From JALHFZ01 sp963674625 (GTDB lineage Bacteria > Synergistota > Synergistia > Synergistales > Aminobacteriaceae), in contig CAXXXO010000004.1 in the NCBI GenBank assembly GCA_963674625.2, forward strand, positions 124,001-188,000: a DNA stretch of 64,000 nt, read 5' to 3'. Under the pieces are notes generated by a model. That model was not told the origin of the DNA and did not search any database. It saw nothing but the letters and a program-made list of their open reading frames with translations. The number at the start of each line of letters is the position of its first letter. The stretch's first letter is position 1. Positions 8,647-16,970 of this stretch are shown piece by piece. The translations under genes were made by a program, and so were the position numbers.

Positions 8647-9569
8647 AGTCGTATTTTCCCTTCCCGGGCGTTCTGTGCGGATCGGACCACCAGGTTGCCC
8701 GGCGTCAATCCGGAGGTGACGAAAAAGCGCCCCTGCTCTACCGGCATTCCTTCGATCTCCTGAAAACGGACCACGTTGCCCTCCACCTGGAGGACCCCCT
8801 GCTTCCCCTCCCGATGGAGCACCGCCGTCTCCGGAACCGAGAGCCCCGTCTTCTCCTCCGATTCGAGCAGAAGATCGAGTTCCCTGGACAGGGCAGCTTC
8901 CACGGGAAAAAAGGGCAGGGTGACATAGAGCTTCACCGTCCGGCCATGAAAACGGAATACCCTCACATCCACCTTCTGGGGCCAGCCAAGGTCTTTCCTT
9001 TTGAGCCGGACGAATCCTCTGCGGATGTCCCGCTCATGGGACGGAGCGGCGTCCGCATAGAGAATGCACCGAAGCTCCTGGGGCTGGGGGATGAGTTTTC
9101 CCACCGCCCCCCCCTTTTCCACCGGCCCGCCCTGGGGAAAAAACTCCAGCAGGGGGGCCCTGGGAAGAGGAGCCAGGTCACTCCAGAAATCGGCGTAGGA
9201 CCATTTTTCCTCGGCTCCGTCCAGGGCCGGAAGAAAATATCCCACTCCCTCGGCCCGGAGGGCCATTTTTCCCTGGGGACCTTCAACCACCGCCACGATC
9301 TCTCCCTTCCGCACCCGGCGGGGTTCGAGGGAGGGGTAGGTGACCCTTCCGCTCCACTTCGAAATCACAGGCGTCTCCCGCCAGATGAGAATGCCCCGGA
9401 CGGGGATCCTCTCCGTATGGGTATAGGGGACCGCCGAGACCACCTCCGGGTTGAGAAGCATCTGCCGCTCCCACCAAAGAAAATACACCTTCACGGTTCC
9501 TGCAGCCACTGCCAGTATAAGGGTGAAATAAAAAAAACGTTTCAGCAGCCAGAAAATTTTTTCCTTCAA
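8640..9569 (-). CDS. HlyD-like membrane-anchored protein of the sepF cluster
   Basis: The 309-residue protein has one N-terminal membrane segment (about residues 10-32) and an extracytoplasmic body with lipoyl/beta-barrel-like segments (VRKGEIVAVVEGPQGKMALRAEGVGYF), as in HlyD-family adaptor proteins. Such a protein is often coded beside sepF and yggS in anaerobic Gram-positive relatives, and its function there is not established as far as I know. No pump or outer-membrane partner is adjacent. The likely start is TTG with GGAGG five bases upstream, overlapping the preceding gene by 4 nt. Family membership is moderate, function unknown. Confidence 0.65.
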   Translation of the reverse strand: MKEKIFWLLKRFFYFTLILAVAAGTVKVYFLWWERQMLLNPEVVSAVPYTHTERIPVRGILIWRETPVISKWSGRVTYPSLEPRRVRKGEIVAVVEGPQGKMALRAEGVGYFLPALDGAEEKWSYADFWSDLAPLPRAPLLEFFPQGGPVEKGGAVGKLIPQPQELRCILYADAAPSHERDIRRGFVRLKRKDLGWPQKVDVRVFRFHGRTVKLYVTLPFFPVEAALSRELDLLLESEEKTGLSVPETAVLHREGKQGVLQVEGNVVRFQEIEGMPVEQGRFFVTSGLTPGNLVVRSAQNAREGKIRLW

Positions 9570-10540
9570 GAAGTCCTCCGCTCCATCTCCTCGCAGTTGA
9601 GGCAGGACAGAGGAGCTATTTCCGCAGCCAGGCGTTCAGCGTTATCGAGAATAAATTGAAGAACGCCCTCGAGGGAGGCATCGTTTACCCCTCCGATGTG
9701 GGGCGTTACCACCACCCGGGGGTGGGTGAGAAAAGGATCGTCCACCGAGTGGGGTTCCTCCCAGAGGACATCGAGCCCCGCGCCGGCGATCTCTTCTCCG
9801 TCGAGGGCCCGTTCCAGGGCGGTGCGGTCGACCACGGGCCCCCGGGCCACGTTGATGAAAAAAGCGTCCTTCTCCATGGCAGAAAAAACTGTCTCATCGA
9901 CGATCTTTTCGGTCTCGGGCGTCAGGGCAAGGGCGCAGACGACAAAGCGGGCCCCACGGACCGCCCGGGCCATCTCGCCCAGGGGAAAAAAGGTGTCGAC
10001 TCCCCAGGCCGCCCCGCCGTCCCTAGGTGGAGTTCTGTTCACCCCCGCGACCGACATGCCGAAGGCCTTCATCCTCGACGTGATGGAACGCCCCACGTTC
10101 CCGAGCCCCAGAACGCAGGCTTTCTTTTTCCATAGGGCGATCCCCGGAGGAGTATAGACCTTCCCCTCGAGCAGCTTTTCCCGGGCGCGGAAAAATCGCT
10201 TCGCCAGGAGAAGCATATGGAGAAAAGCGACCTCGGCAACCCCTTCGGCGTTTCCCGTGCCGAGGGAAGGAACGTTGCAGGCAAAAATTCCCCGTCTCGA
10301 GCAGGCTTCCAGGTCGATTCCCTCCGCCCCGGCCCCCCACTGCTGCACAAGCCGCAGGGAGGGAGCCCGATAGAGAAATTCGTCCCCTACTCTCATGGGA
10401 CGGACGACGAGCATCTCGGCGGAGCGGAGAGCCTCTCCGTCCGTTTCCGGGTCGGCTATGAAAAAATCATGGCCGGAAAAAGCCCCGCCGATAAGATCTT
10501 TCAGGCGAAGAAACTCCCGCCCCCAGAAGACGACTTTCAT
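9566..10540 (-). CDS. D-isomer specific 2-hydroxyacid dehydrogenase
   Basis: This is an NAD(P)-dependent 2-hydroxyacid dehydrogenase of the PGDH/CtBP type. The Rossmann motif GLGNVG is at 145-150, and the catalytic triad is readable as R233 (NVARGP), E262 (LWEEPH) and H281 (TPHIGG). The 324 residues match single-domain-pair members without an ACT domain, so a biosynthetic PGDH role is not indicated; substrates such as glyoxylate, hydroxypyruvate or branched 2-oxoacids are possible. The ATG at 10540 has GGGAGG upstream and overlaps the folE2 stop as ATGA. The C-terminus carries two cysteines (CLNC) of unknown meaning. Confidence 0.88.
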   Translation of the reverse strand: MKVVFWGREFLRLKDLIGGAFSGHDFFIADPETDGEALRSAEMLVVRPMRVGDEFLYRAPSLRLVQQWGAGAEGIDLEACSRRGIFACNVPSLGTGNAEGVAEVAFLHMLLLAKRFFRAREKLLEGKVYTPPGIALWKKKACVLGLGNVGRSITSRMKAFGMSVAGVNRTPPRDGGAAWGVDTFFPLGEMARAVRGARFVVCALALTPETEKIVDETVFSAMEKDAFFINVARGPVVDRTALERALDGEEIAGAGLDVLWEEPHSVDDPFLTHPRVVVTPHIGGVNDASLEGVLQFILDNAERLAAEIAPLSCLNCEEMERRTS

Positions 10541-11355
10541 TTCCTTCTTCCTCCCCCGATGCATCTGTCCCGCTCCTCCGCCCCGGGGGTCTTTCCCCTC
10601 TCGACGGAGGCGAAGGCGTCGTGATTGTGAATGCTTTCGTTGCTGATGACCCGGATGCGGTACCAGGTGATCCGATCTTCCTCCTCCAGGGCAAGGGCCA
10701 CCTCCCGGAGCACGTCCTCCACGAACCGGGGGTTATTGTAGGCCTGTTCGGTGACGAACTTCTCGTCCTCCCGCTTCAGTAAAGTATACACCGGCGCGGA
10801 GGCGCTTTTCTCCGCTATCTCCACCAGCTCTTCAATCCACACGAACCCCTTCATCCGGACGGAAATTTCCACGGAGGCCCTCTGGTTGTGGGCTCCCTTC
10901 TCCGAGATCTCCCTGGAACAGGGGCACAGGGTCTGTACAGGGACATCCACCGTGGTGACGAGATCGAAGGCATCTCCCTTGGTGGCCCTGAAGGTCACAT
11001 CGTAGCGGGTGTAGCTGGCCATGCCCGTGACGGGGGCCTTCCGGAGAAGAAAATAGGGAAAGGAGAAATCCAATTCAGCGCATTCGGCGTCAAGAACCTT
11101 TCTGAGGTCCTCGGTGATGGCCTCTAGGCTCGAGAAGGTCACCCGACCCTGAAATTCGTCGAGGACCTCGATGAAGCGGCTCATGTGGGTTCCCCGGTAC
11201 TCGTGGGGAAGGGATACGGACATGGTGACCCGGGCGACGGTATGCTGGATGTTCTGCTTCTGGTCAAGCACCACGATGGGGTATGAGACGCTGCTCACCC
11301 CCACCCGGTCGATGGAAATCCTGCGGCTGTCCCGCTCGCTCTGGACGTCACGCAC
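10537..11355 (-). CDS. folE2: GTP cyclohydrolase FolE2 (type IB)
   Basis: FolE2 converts GTP to 7,8-dihydroneopterin triphosphate, the first step of folate and of queuosine synthesis. Family signatures are GTHMSRF, the putative metal-binding CPCSREISEKGAHNQR segment and the late HNHDA motif. I prefer the GTG at 11355, nine bases after AAGGAGG; an in-frame ATG three codons earlier touches that Shine-Dalgarno sequence directly. The gene overlaps queD upstream and the dehydrogenase downstream. Placed next to queD, its product may feed both queuosine and, through folP and folK at 47506-49238, folate. Confidence 0.92.
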   Translation of the reverse strand: MRDVQSERDSRRISIDRVGVSSVSYPIVVLDQKQNIQHTVARVTMSVSLPHEYRGTHMSRFIEVLDEFQGRVTFSSLEAITEDLRKVLDAECAELDFSFPYFLLRKAPVTGMASYTRYDVTFRATKGDAFDLVTTVDVPVQTLCPCSREISEKGAHNQRASVEISVRMKGFVWIEELVEIAEKSASAPVYTLLKREDEKFVTEQAYNNPRFVEDVLREVALALEEEDRITWYRIRVISNESIHNHDAFASVERGKTPGAEERDRCIGGGRRK

Positions 11356-11719
11356 GGGGAACATCCTCCTTCAGAATCCGGACGCTGCTCGTGGCGGTCT
11401 CCCAGACGTCCACCGAGTACAATGCACAGTTCGGCAGGCTCACGGGCTCTTCGATCTGGCTCCAGATCCACAGGGCGATATTTTCCGCCGTCGGCTGGGG
11501 AATGAGATCGTTGAGATAGCTGTGGTCAAGCCTTTCAACGACTTTCTCCTTCACCAGGGAGGAAAGCTCGCAGAAATCGAGGACCATCCCCTCCCGGTCG
11601 GGAGTTCCTTTCAGGGTGACGGCGATTTTATAGGTATGGCCGTGAAGCCGTTCGCATTTTCCGTGGTACTCCACCAGGTTATGGGCGGCATCGAAGCTGA
11701 ATTCCTTCCGCAGCAGCAT
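11348..11719 (-). CDS. queD: 6-carboxytetrahydropterin synthase QueD
   Basis: QueD turns dihydroneopterin triphosphate into 6-carboxy-5,6,7,8-tetrahydropterin, the second step of queuosine (7-deazaguanine) synthesis. Zinc ligands fit H13 (FDAAHNL) and H26/H28 (LHGHTY); the catalytic cysteine is C22 in the CxxxHGH pattern, and LDHSYLND supplies the Asp-His pair. The 123-residue length is typical. It is the first gene of the operon, with GGGGGAGGA upstream of the ATG. The cysteine-containing motif favours QueD over eukaryote-type pyruvoyl tetrahydropterin synthase. Confidence 0.92.
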   Translation of the reverse strand: MLLRKEFSFDAAHNLVEYHGKCERLHGHTYKIAVTLKGTPDREGMVLDFCELSSLVKEKVVERLDHSYLNDLIPQPTAENIALWIWSQIEEPVSLPNCALYSVDVWETATSSVRILKEDVPRA

Positions 11720-11945
11720 GGATCGTCCTCCCCCTTCATCTTCTTTGTATTTGTTTCTTCGGCGATCATTCGTGCCACTTAGATTTTACACTATAAACAG
11801 GCTTGAGAAACCCTGCCTCTTTCTGCCGAAAATTTTAATCCGAAAATTGAGAGGCAAAAAATAATTACGTTTGAATGTTTACCATGGCCAAACTTCTCCT
11901 TTAAAAGCTTAAAATAATTTTTTAAGCACGTTTTATGCGTTTTTA
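11720..11945. other. AT-rich divergent intergenic region, queD / glnA
   Basis: About 300 nt separate the divergent queD and glnA starts. The part next to queD holds a minus-strand TATAGTGTAAAATC stretch that may contain the queD -10 element, but I see no convincing -35. The middle is AT-rich with A/T tracts and no clear gene or riboswitch. The glnA promoter lies at its right end. Confidence 0.5.
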
Positions 11946-11974
11946 TTGACATAGAGAAAAAGGCGTGATATAAA
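11946..11974 (+). promoter_or_regulatory. Near-consensus sigma-70 promoter of glnA
   Basis: TTGACA (11946-11951) and TATAAA (11969-11974) are separated by exactly 17 nt. Transcription would begin near 11981, about 40 nt before the glnA ATG. No NtrC/sigma-54-type -24/-12 element was seen. Confidence 0.8.
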
Positions 11975-12021
11975 GTGTCATTCGGTTTTTTTGTCAGGTC
12001 TTTATGAAAGGGGGAAACATA

Positions 12022-14136
12022 ATGGAGTTCGGCAAGGCCAGGGATATTTTCGGAATGTATGTTTTCGACAGGAGGGCCATGAAAGAGCGTCTGCCCCAGC
12101 ACATTTTCGACGCTCTTATGGCGTCGGTGGAGGGGGGCCAGAAACTGGATTCGGCCATGGCTGACATGGTGGCCGCAGCCATGAAGGAGTGGGCCCTTTC
12201 CAAAGGGGCGACTCACTGGACCCACTGGTTTCATCCCCGCACCGAACTCACCGCCGAGAAGCACATGTCCTTCATCTTCAGGGATGAAAACGGCATGGCC
12301 ATAGAATCGTTCAAGGGCAAGGAACTGATCCAGAGCGAGCCCGACGCCTCGTCCCTTCCCTCCGGTGGAATCCGATCCACCTTCGAGGCCCGGGGGTACA
12401 GCGCCTGGGACCCCTCGAGCCCGGCATTCATCATGATGAGCAAAAAGGGGGGGACCCTCTGCATTCCTTCTGTCTTCATCTCCTACGACGGAACGCCCCT
12501 CGATCTGAAGACGCCGCTGCTGAAGGCGGTGGATGCCGTGGAGACACGGGCTCTCCGGCTGATCAAGCTTTTCGGAAACCGCGGAATCAAATGGGCCCAT
12601 GTGACCACCGGGGCCGAGCAGGAGTATTTCCTCGTGGACAACTCCGTGGCGAAAGACCGCCCGGACATCCGGTACTGCGGTCGGACCATCCTCGGCTCCC
12701 CTCCTCCGAAGGGGCAGCAGATGGAAGACCATTACTTCGGGTCTATCCCTTCACGGGTCCTTTCCTTCATGGAGGACGTGGAGCGTGATCTCTACCGGCT
12801 TGGCGTGGTCATCACCACGCGCCATAACGAAGTCGCCCCCTGCCAGTTCGAGTTCGCCCCCCAGTTTGCCGACGCCAACCTTGCCTGCGACCAAAACCAG
12901 CAGATCATGGACGTCATGCGCAAGATGGCCAAGCGCCACGACTTCTGTCTTCTGCTCCATGAAAAACCCTTCGCGGGGCTGAACGGAAGCGGAAAGCACA
13001 TCAACTTTTCCCTGATGGACAGCGAGGGACGAAATCTTCTCCGGCCGTCCACAAACCAGCGGAAGAACATCCAGTTTCTCACCTTCCTGAGCGCCCTGCT
13101 TCTCGGGGTTTCAAAATACTCCGGCCTCCTGAGGGCCTCCATCGCCTCACCGGGGAATATGCACCGCCTCGGCGGCAACGAGGCCCCTCCGGCGATAATG
13201 AGCGCCTTCCTCGGAACAACACTGACGAATATCCTCGAGGGAGTGGAAAAGGGACTGGCCGGGGAGCTTCCTGCCCAGGCGCTGCTCGACCTCGGAATGA
13301 ACAAGCTTCCCTCCATCGTGGCGGACAATTCCGACCGCAACCGCACGTCTCCCCTCGCCTTCACGGGAAACAAGTTCGAATTCCGGGCCCCGGGGGCGCC
13401 CCAGTCCATCGCGGGACCGCTGACCATGATCCTCGCTGCCTGGGCATCGGGACTGGAGACCCTCGGAGACCTCATGGAGGAAAAAATCACGGCGGGGGCG
13501 GACATCCAGGAGGCGGCCCTAGAGGCGATCAAATTCGCCTCGGCGGAGAGCCGCAATTTCAGATTCGAGGGGAACGCCTACAGCCCTCAGTGGCAGAAAG
13601 AGGCCCGGTCCCGGGGGCTGACCATCGCGAACACCACCCCGGAAGCCCTCGCCCTCTTCCTCCTTCCCGAAAACCGGGAACTCCTCGCGAGGCTGCATAT
13701 CATGACCGACCGGGAAGTGATCGCCTATTACGAAATCCGGATGGAACAGTACATCAAGACGGTGGAGATCGAACTGGGAGTTCTTCGCTCCATGATTCTG
13801 GAGGGCATTCTTCCCGCCCTCTCCCGTCAGATCGTCCTCGAAACTTCCTCCTTTTCGGCTCTTCCTGAAGATGTGCGGCGGGAAGCGCTCTCCTGGACGG
13901 CCCATATCCTCCACCTCGCCCAGCTGAAAACCTCTCTCCTGACGGCCTCGGAGAAGCTCGACCGATTCCATGAAAAACTTCACTGCATGGAGATGGAGGA
14001 GATGGCATCCGCCATCACGGAGGAGGGGCTGCCCCTCTATGCATCCACGAGACAGATCTGCGACACTGCCGAGACGATTGTGGCCTCGGACATCTGGCCC
14101 TACCCGAAATACACGAAGCTGCTCACGATCTCCTGA
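12022..14136 (+). CDS. glnA: Type III glutamine synthetase
   Basis: The enzyme makes glutamine from glutamate, ammonia and ATP. The 704-residue length and N-terminal region mark the GSIII (GlnN) class rather than the 450-residue GSI. Readable class features are EQEYFLVD (active-site glutamates), HNEVAPCQFE, KPFAGLNGSGKHINFSL and RLGGNEAPPAI. The ATG at 12022 has AAAGGGGG seven bases upstream; an in-frame ATG at 12004 overlaps that site and is less likely. The gene is monocistronic, with a strong promoter before it and a terminator after it. Confidence 0.95.
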   Translation: MEFGKARDIFGMYVFDRRAMKERLPQHIFDALMASVEGGQKLDSAMADMVAAAMKEWALSKGATHWTHWFHPRTELTAEKHMSFIFRDENGMAIESFKGKELIQSEPDASSLPSGGIRSTFEARGYSAWDPSSPAFIMMSKKGGTLCIPSVFISYDGTPLDLKTPLLKAVDAVETRALRLIKLFGNRGIKWAHVTTGAEQEYFLVDNSVAKDRPDIRYCGRTILGSPPPKGQQMEDHYFGSIPSRVLSFMEDVERDLYRLGVVITTRHNEVAPCQFEFAPQFADANLACDQNQQIMDVMRKMAKRHDFCLLLHEKPFAGLNGSGKHINFSLMDSEGRNLLRPSTNQRKNIQFLTFLSALLLGVSKYSGLLRASIASPGNMHRLGGNEAPPAIMSAFLGTTLTNILEGVEKGLAGELPAQALLDLGMNKLPSIVADNSDRNRTSPLAFTGNKFEFRAPGAPQSIAGPLTMILAAWASGLETLGDLMEEKITAGADIQEAALEAIKFASAESRNFRFEGNAYSPQWQKEARSRGLTIANTTPEALALFLLPENRELLARLHIMTDREVIAYYEIRMEQYIKTVEIELGVLRSMILEGILPALSRQIVLETSSFSALPEDVRREALSWTAHILHLAQLKTSLLTASEKLDRFHEKLHCMEMEEMASAITEEGLPLYASTRQICDTAETIVASDIWPYPKYTKLLTIS

Positions 14137-14160
14137 GAGCAGAAAAGGAGCGGCTGCAGA

Positions 14161-14196
14161 AAAATGCCCTTTCCGCAGCGGAAAGGGCATTTTTTC
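14161..14196. terminator. Bidirectional terminator after glnA
   Basis: AATGCCCTTTCCGC pairs with GCGGAAAGGGCATT; an A run precedes and a T run follows, so it can serve glnA (+) and the convergent membrane-protein gene (-). Confidence 0.88.
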
Positions 14197-15958
14197 ATTC
14201 TTTCCGCTCCCCTGAGAGGGCCGTTCCGTAGGAGAGAAATTCCCGGTACAGGGGCTCGTTCTCGAGCCTTTTGCTCCACCCCGTCAAATACCCGAGTTCC
14301 TTGACGTGGGGCTGCTTCCGGAAAAAAATCATGAGTTCGTTGAGTCCCTCTGAGACCATCCCCGGGTTTTTGCGCTCCTGCCCCAGGGCGATCAGTCCGT
14401 AGGCCCGCTGCTTTTCAGCCAGTTCTCTGACCATGGGACTTCGGGAGGCCTTCTCTATGAAGAGCAGACTCTCTTCCCCGGGCAGTTCGGGGTCGCCTGC
14501 AAGGCGAAGCTGCCGGTCGCCCCATATTCCGCTGCCGAGGTAGATCACCCCGAGGAGGGAGACGATAAAGATGACCCCCGCGAGAAGGCGTCCTCCTTTC
14601 TCGAATTCCCCCGGAGGCGGCGAAGGGAAGAGCGGCACGAGGACCTCCCGGTTCGTCAGGGCAAAGGCCAGAGAAAGCCACAGGACATTCTCGATGCGGT
14701 GAAAGGGACGGGTCCACAGGGCGTTGAAGAGAAAAAGAGAGATCATGGCGCTTCCCCACAGGGCCTCCTGAGAGAGATCTTTCTTTTTCAGAAACGCCCG
14801 GAAGGCGGATATTCCCCACCACAGCCAGAGAAAAAGGAAGAGGATGCCTCCGACGAGCCCCGACTCGGCGAACCACTGGAGAAATTCGTTGTGGGCCCAG
14901 TGGGTATACTGCCATTTCATGTGAGGCCAGCGCTTCAGCATATCCCGCTGGGCGTCCAGGTAGTGCCACTTGTACTGCCCCAGGCCGACTCCCCGGAGAG
15001 GCCTTTCCTTGAACATCGTCCAGGAGGTGGCCCAGATGCTGTCCCGATTGGCGATGGACAGGGGCTTCTTCACGATATCGTCCATTTTGTAGAGAAGAAT
15101 GCTCCATCGTCCTTCGTTCAGATAGATATTCATTCCGAAGACCGCGGCAAAGAGCAGCGCCGCCGCAAGAAGGCGCCGGCCCCACCGTCCGGCCCGGTTC
15201 CGGAGGGTCATTGCGGAGAGGACGGCAAATCCTGCGGCGAAGGCGAGAATGCCCGAGCGGCTCGTGGTTGAGATGAGACCCCAAAAATCCGCTGCGAGAA
15301 GGAACATCAGAAGGAGACCTTTCAGGTTTCTTCTTTCCCCCCGGAGCAGAAGGGCCGTCCCGTTCAGTCCCCCCATGGCGAGCCAGAGGGAGAACATGTT
15401 CTGCTGTCCCGTATTGGCGATGTAGTATCCGGGGGTAGGCAGAATGAAGAAAAAGGGGCCGTTCAGTTCCCGAACCTGCAGCTCGGCAAAGAGGACGCTG
15501 ATGACGCAGTTGGCGAGGGATCCCCAGAGAAGGGGGGCAAGGAAATCTCCCTTTTCCATCGAAGCGGCAAGGACATAGATCAGCCAGAGGGCGGAAAAGA
15601 AGAACCATTCGGAAAAAAACGTTCCGGGGGAGCGGAGACCGGACCAGAAGGGCTGCATGGTCACGTAGAGGAGAAGAAAAAGCCAGACTATGGCGAAGCC
15701 GTCGAGACGGAAGCCCGTCGCCGTGGTTCCCCTTCTCAGGATCACGTATCCTGCGGCCATGCCGGCAACTGCGATGGGGAAGAAGACCAGGGCCCATTTC
15801 ATCAGGTGAAGGGTGGAGTAAAACCATGGTCCCGAGAAGACCAGGTTGGGGAGGACAAAGGCGAGAAGGAAAAGAAGGAGGGCGGCCCTCTTCGGCAGAA
15901 GGGGAAAAGCACCGGGAAGGGTCCCTCCCGGGTAAGCGGGGGAGGAAGGAGAATTCAT
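14195..15958 (-). CDS. O-antigen ligase-like polytopic membrane protein
   Basis: The 587-residue protein has about a dozen hydrophobic segments up to residue ~480 and a soluble C-terminal tail of about 110 residues. The large loop with RPLRGVGLGQYKWHY and WAHNEFLQWFAESGLVGG fits the Wzy_C / WaaL O-antigen ligase domain, in which a periplasmic His-containing loop transfers glycan from undecaprenyl diphosphate to an acceptor. I prefer the ATG at 15958 (GAGG six bases upstream); ATG at 15970 would overlap the parB stop as ATGA. It is the last gene of the DUF2232-rplI-dnaB-parB operon, an unusual place for surface-glycan work. Substrate unknown. Confidence 0.72.
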   Translation of the reverse strand: MNSPSSPAYPGGTLPGAFPLLPKRAALLLFLLAFVLPNLVFSGPWFYSTLHLMKWALVFFPIAVAGMAAGYVILRRGTTATGFRLDGFAIVWLFLLLYVTMQPFWSGLRSPGTFFSEWFFFSALWLIYVLAASMEKGDFLAPLLWGSLANCVISVLFAELQVRELNGPFFFILPTPGYYIANTGQQNMFSLWLAMGGLNGTALLLRGERRNLKGLLLMFLLAADFWGLISTTSRSGILAFAAGFAVLSAMTLRNRAGRWGRRLLAAALLFAAVFGMNIYLNEGRWSILLYKMDDIVKKPLSIANRDSIWATSWTMFKERPLRGVGLGQYKWHYLDAQRDMLKRWPHMKWQYTHWAHNEFLQWFAESGLVGGILFLFLWLWWGISAFRAFLKKKDLSQEALWGSAMISLFLFNALWTRPFHRIENVLWLSLAFALTNREVLVPLFPSPPPGEFEKGGRLLAGVIFIVSLLGVIYLGSGIWGDRQLRLAGDPELPGEESLLFIEKASRSPMVRELAEKQRAYGLIALGQERKNPGMVSEGLNELMIFFRKQPHVKELGYLTGWSKRLENEPLYREFLSYGTALSGERKE

Positions 15959-15966
15959 GGTCATCC

Positions 15967-16866
15967 TCATTCTTTCCGGCCGGGTTCGTCGATCTGGCCC
16001 TTCAAGTCCACGACCAGTTCGACCACAAGCTGACGCTGGGCCAGCTCCTTCACCTTCCACACCACGGGAATTCCTTTTTTCCGGTTTCGTTCCACTATGG
16101 CGGCCACGTCCCGCAGTATCTCCCCCGTAGGCCCGTCCGGCCCTGTGAAGGAAAGGGGAGAGGCTTTTTTCTTTCTCTTCGGACCCCTGGCGGAAGCGGG
16201 TATTCCCTCCCGAACGAGCCGTTCCAGGTCCTTCACCGCCAGGTTTTCCTCCACGGCAGACCGGGCGAGGTTCGCCTGCTCTTCGGGAGGAAGGGGAAGA
16301 AGGGCCCTTGCCTGCCGCTCGCTGAGCTTTCCTTCGAGAACAAGACGCTGAACCGACTCGTCAAGCTTCAGCAGCCTGAGCTTGTTGGCGATGGAAGGCT
16401 GGGACCGGCCGAGCTTCTCAGCGAGGACAGACTGGTTCCACCCCGACCGTTCGAGAATATCCCGGAAACTCGCCGCCTCTTCCAGGGGAGAAAGGCTGCT
16501 TCTGTGGATATTCTCCATGAGGGCCATCATCTGCTGCTCGGCCGGAGCCGATTCGGTGACGATGGCGGGAATGGTCTTCATTCCGGCCAGTTTTGCCGCC
16601 CGCAGCCTGCGCTCCCCCACCACCAGTTCGTACCCGGATTCCACCGGAAGGACAACTACGGGCTGAATAATCCCCACCGCAGCGATGGAGACGGCCAGTT
16701 CCCTCAGTTCCTCTTCGTCGAAGTAAAGCCTGGGCTGGGCCGGATTCGGGCGGATCAGTTCTAGAGGGATATGGACGAGCCTCTCCGTTGCCTCTTCAGG
16801 CAGGGCAGGAAGATCGACTTTTTCCGTTCTCCGTTCGTTTCTCAGGAAATCCAGAACTCCAGCCAT
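15967..16866 (-). CDS. parB: ParB/Spo0J/Noc-family DNA-binding protein
   Basis: The 299-residue protein has a ParB N-terminal CTP-binding domain (about 30-125) with GERRLRA at 84-90 and ENIHR at 118-122, a helix-turn-helix domain with GRSQPSIANKLRLLKL (about 148-165) and a C-terminal dimerisation segment. ParB proteins load on parS sites as CTP-driven clamps; Noc variants act in nucleoid occlusion. No parA is adjacent, so a Noc-like or orphan role is possible. The ATG at 16866 has GGGAGAG four bases upstream; open frame before it only overlaps dnaB. A weak promoter lies in the 104-nt gap after dnaB. Confidence 0.9.
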   Translation of the reverse strand: MAGVLDFLRNERRTEKVDLPALPEEATERLVHIPLELIRPNPAQPRLYFDEEELRELAVSIAAVGIIQPVVVLPVESGYELVVGERRLRAAKLAGMKTIPAIVTESAPAEQQMMALMENIHRSSLSPLEEAASFRDILERSGWNQSVLAEKLGRSQPSIANKLRLLKLDESVQRLVLEGKLSERQARALLPLPPEEQANLARSAVEENLAVKDLERLVREGIPASARGPKRKKKASPLSFTGPDGPTGEILRDVAAIVERNRKKGIPVVWKVKELAQRQLVVELVVDLKGQIDEPGRKE

Positions 16867-16919
16867 GGCACTCTCCCGTTTCGTCAGACATTTCTTTTTT
16901 GAACAAAGAATCTCAGGCC

Positions 16920-16948
16920 ATTCTACGCCCCCGCACCCCGCTCTACAA
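16920..16948 (-). promoter_or_regulatory. Candidate promoter for parB
   Basis: Minus-strand TTGTAG (16943-16948) and TAGAAT (16920-16925) are spaced by 17 nt in the dnaB-parB gap. The -10 is good and the -35 is mediocre. Confidence 0.4.
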
Positions 16949-16970
16949 TGCCCTCGGCGGCCAGAGCATC

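Noticed and set aside
11720..11820. preQ1 riboswitch upstream of queD
   Set aside because: An AGAGG...CCTG-containing stretch is present on the minus strand, but the pseudoknot pairing and A-rich tail of the known classes could not be built.
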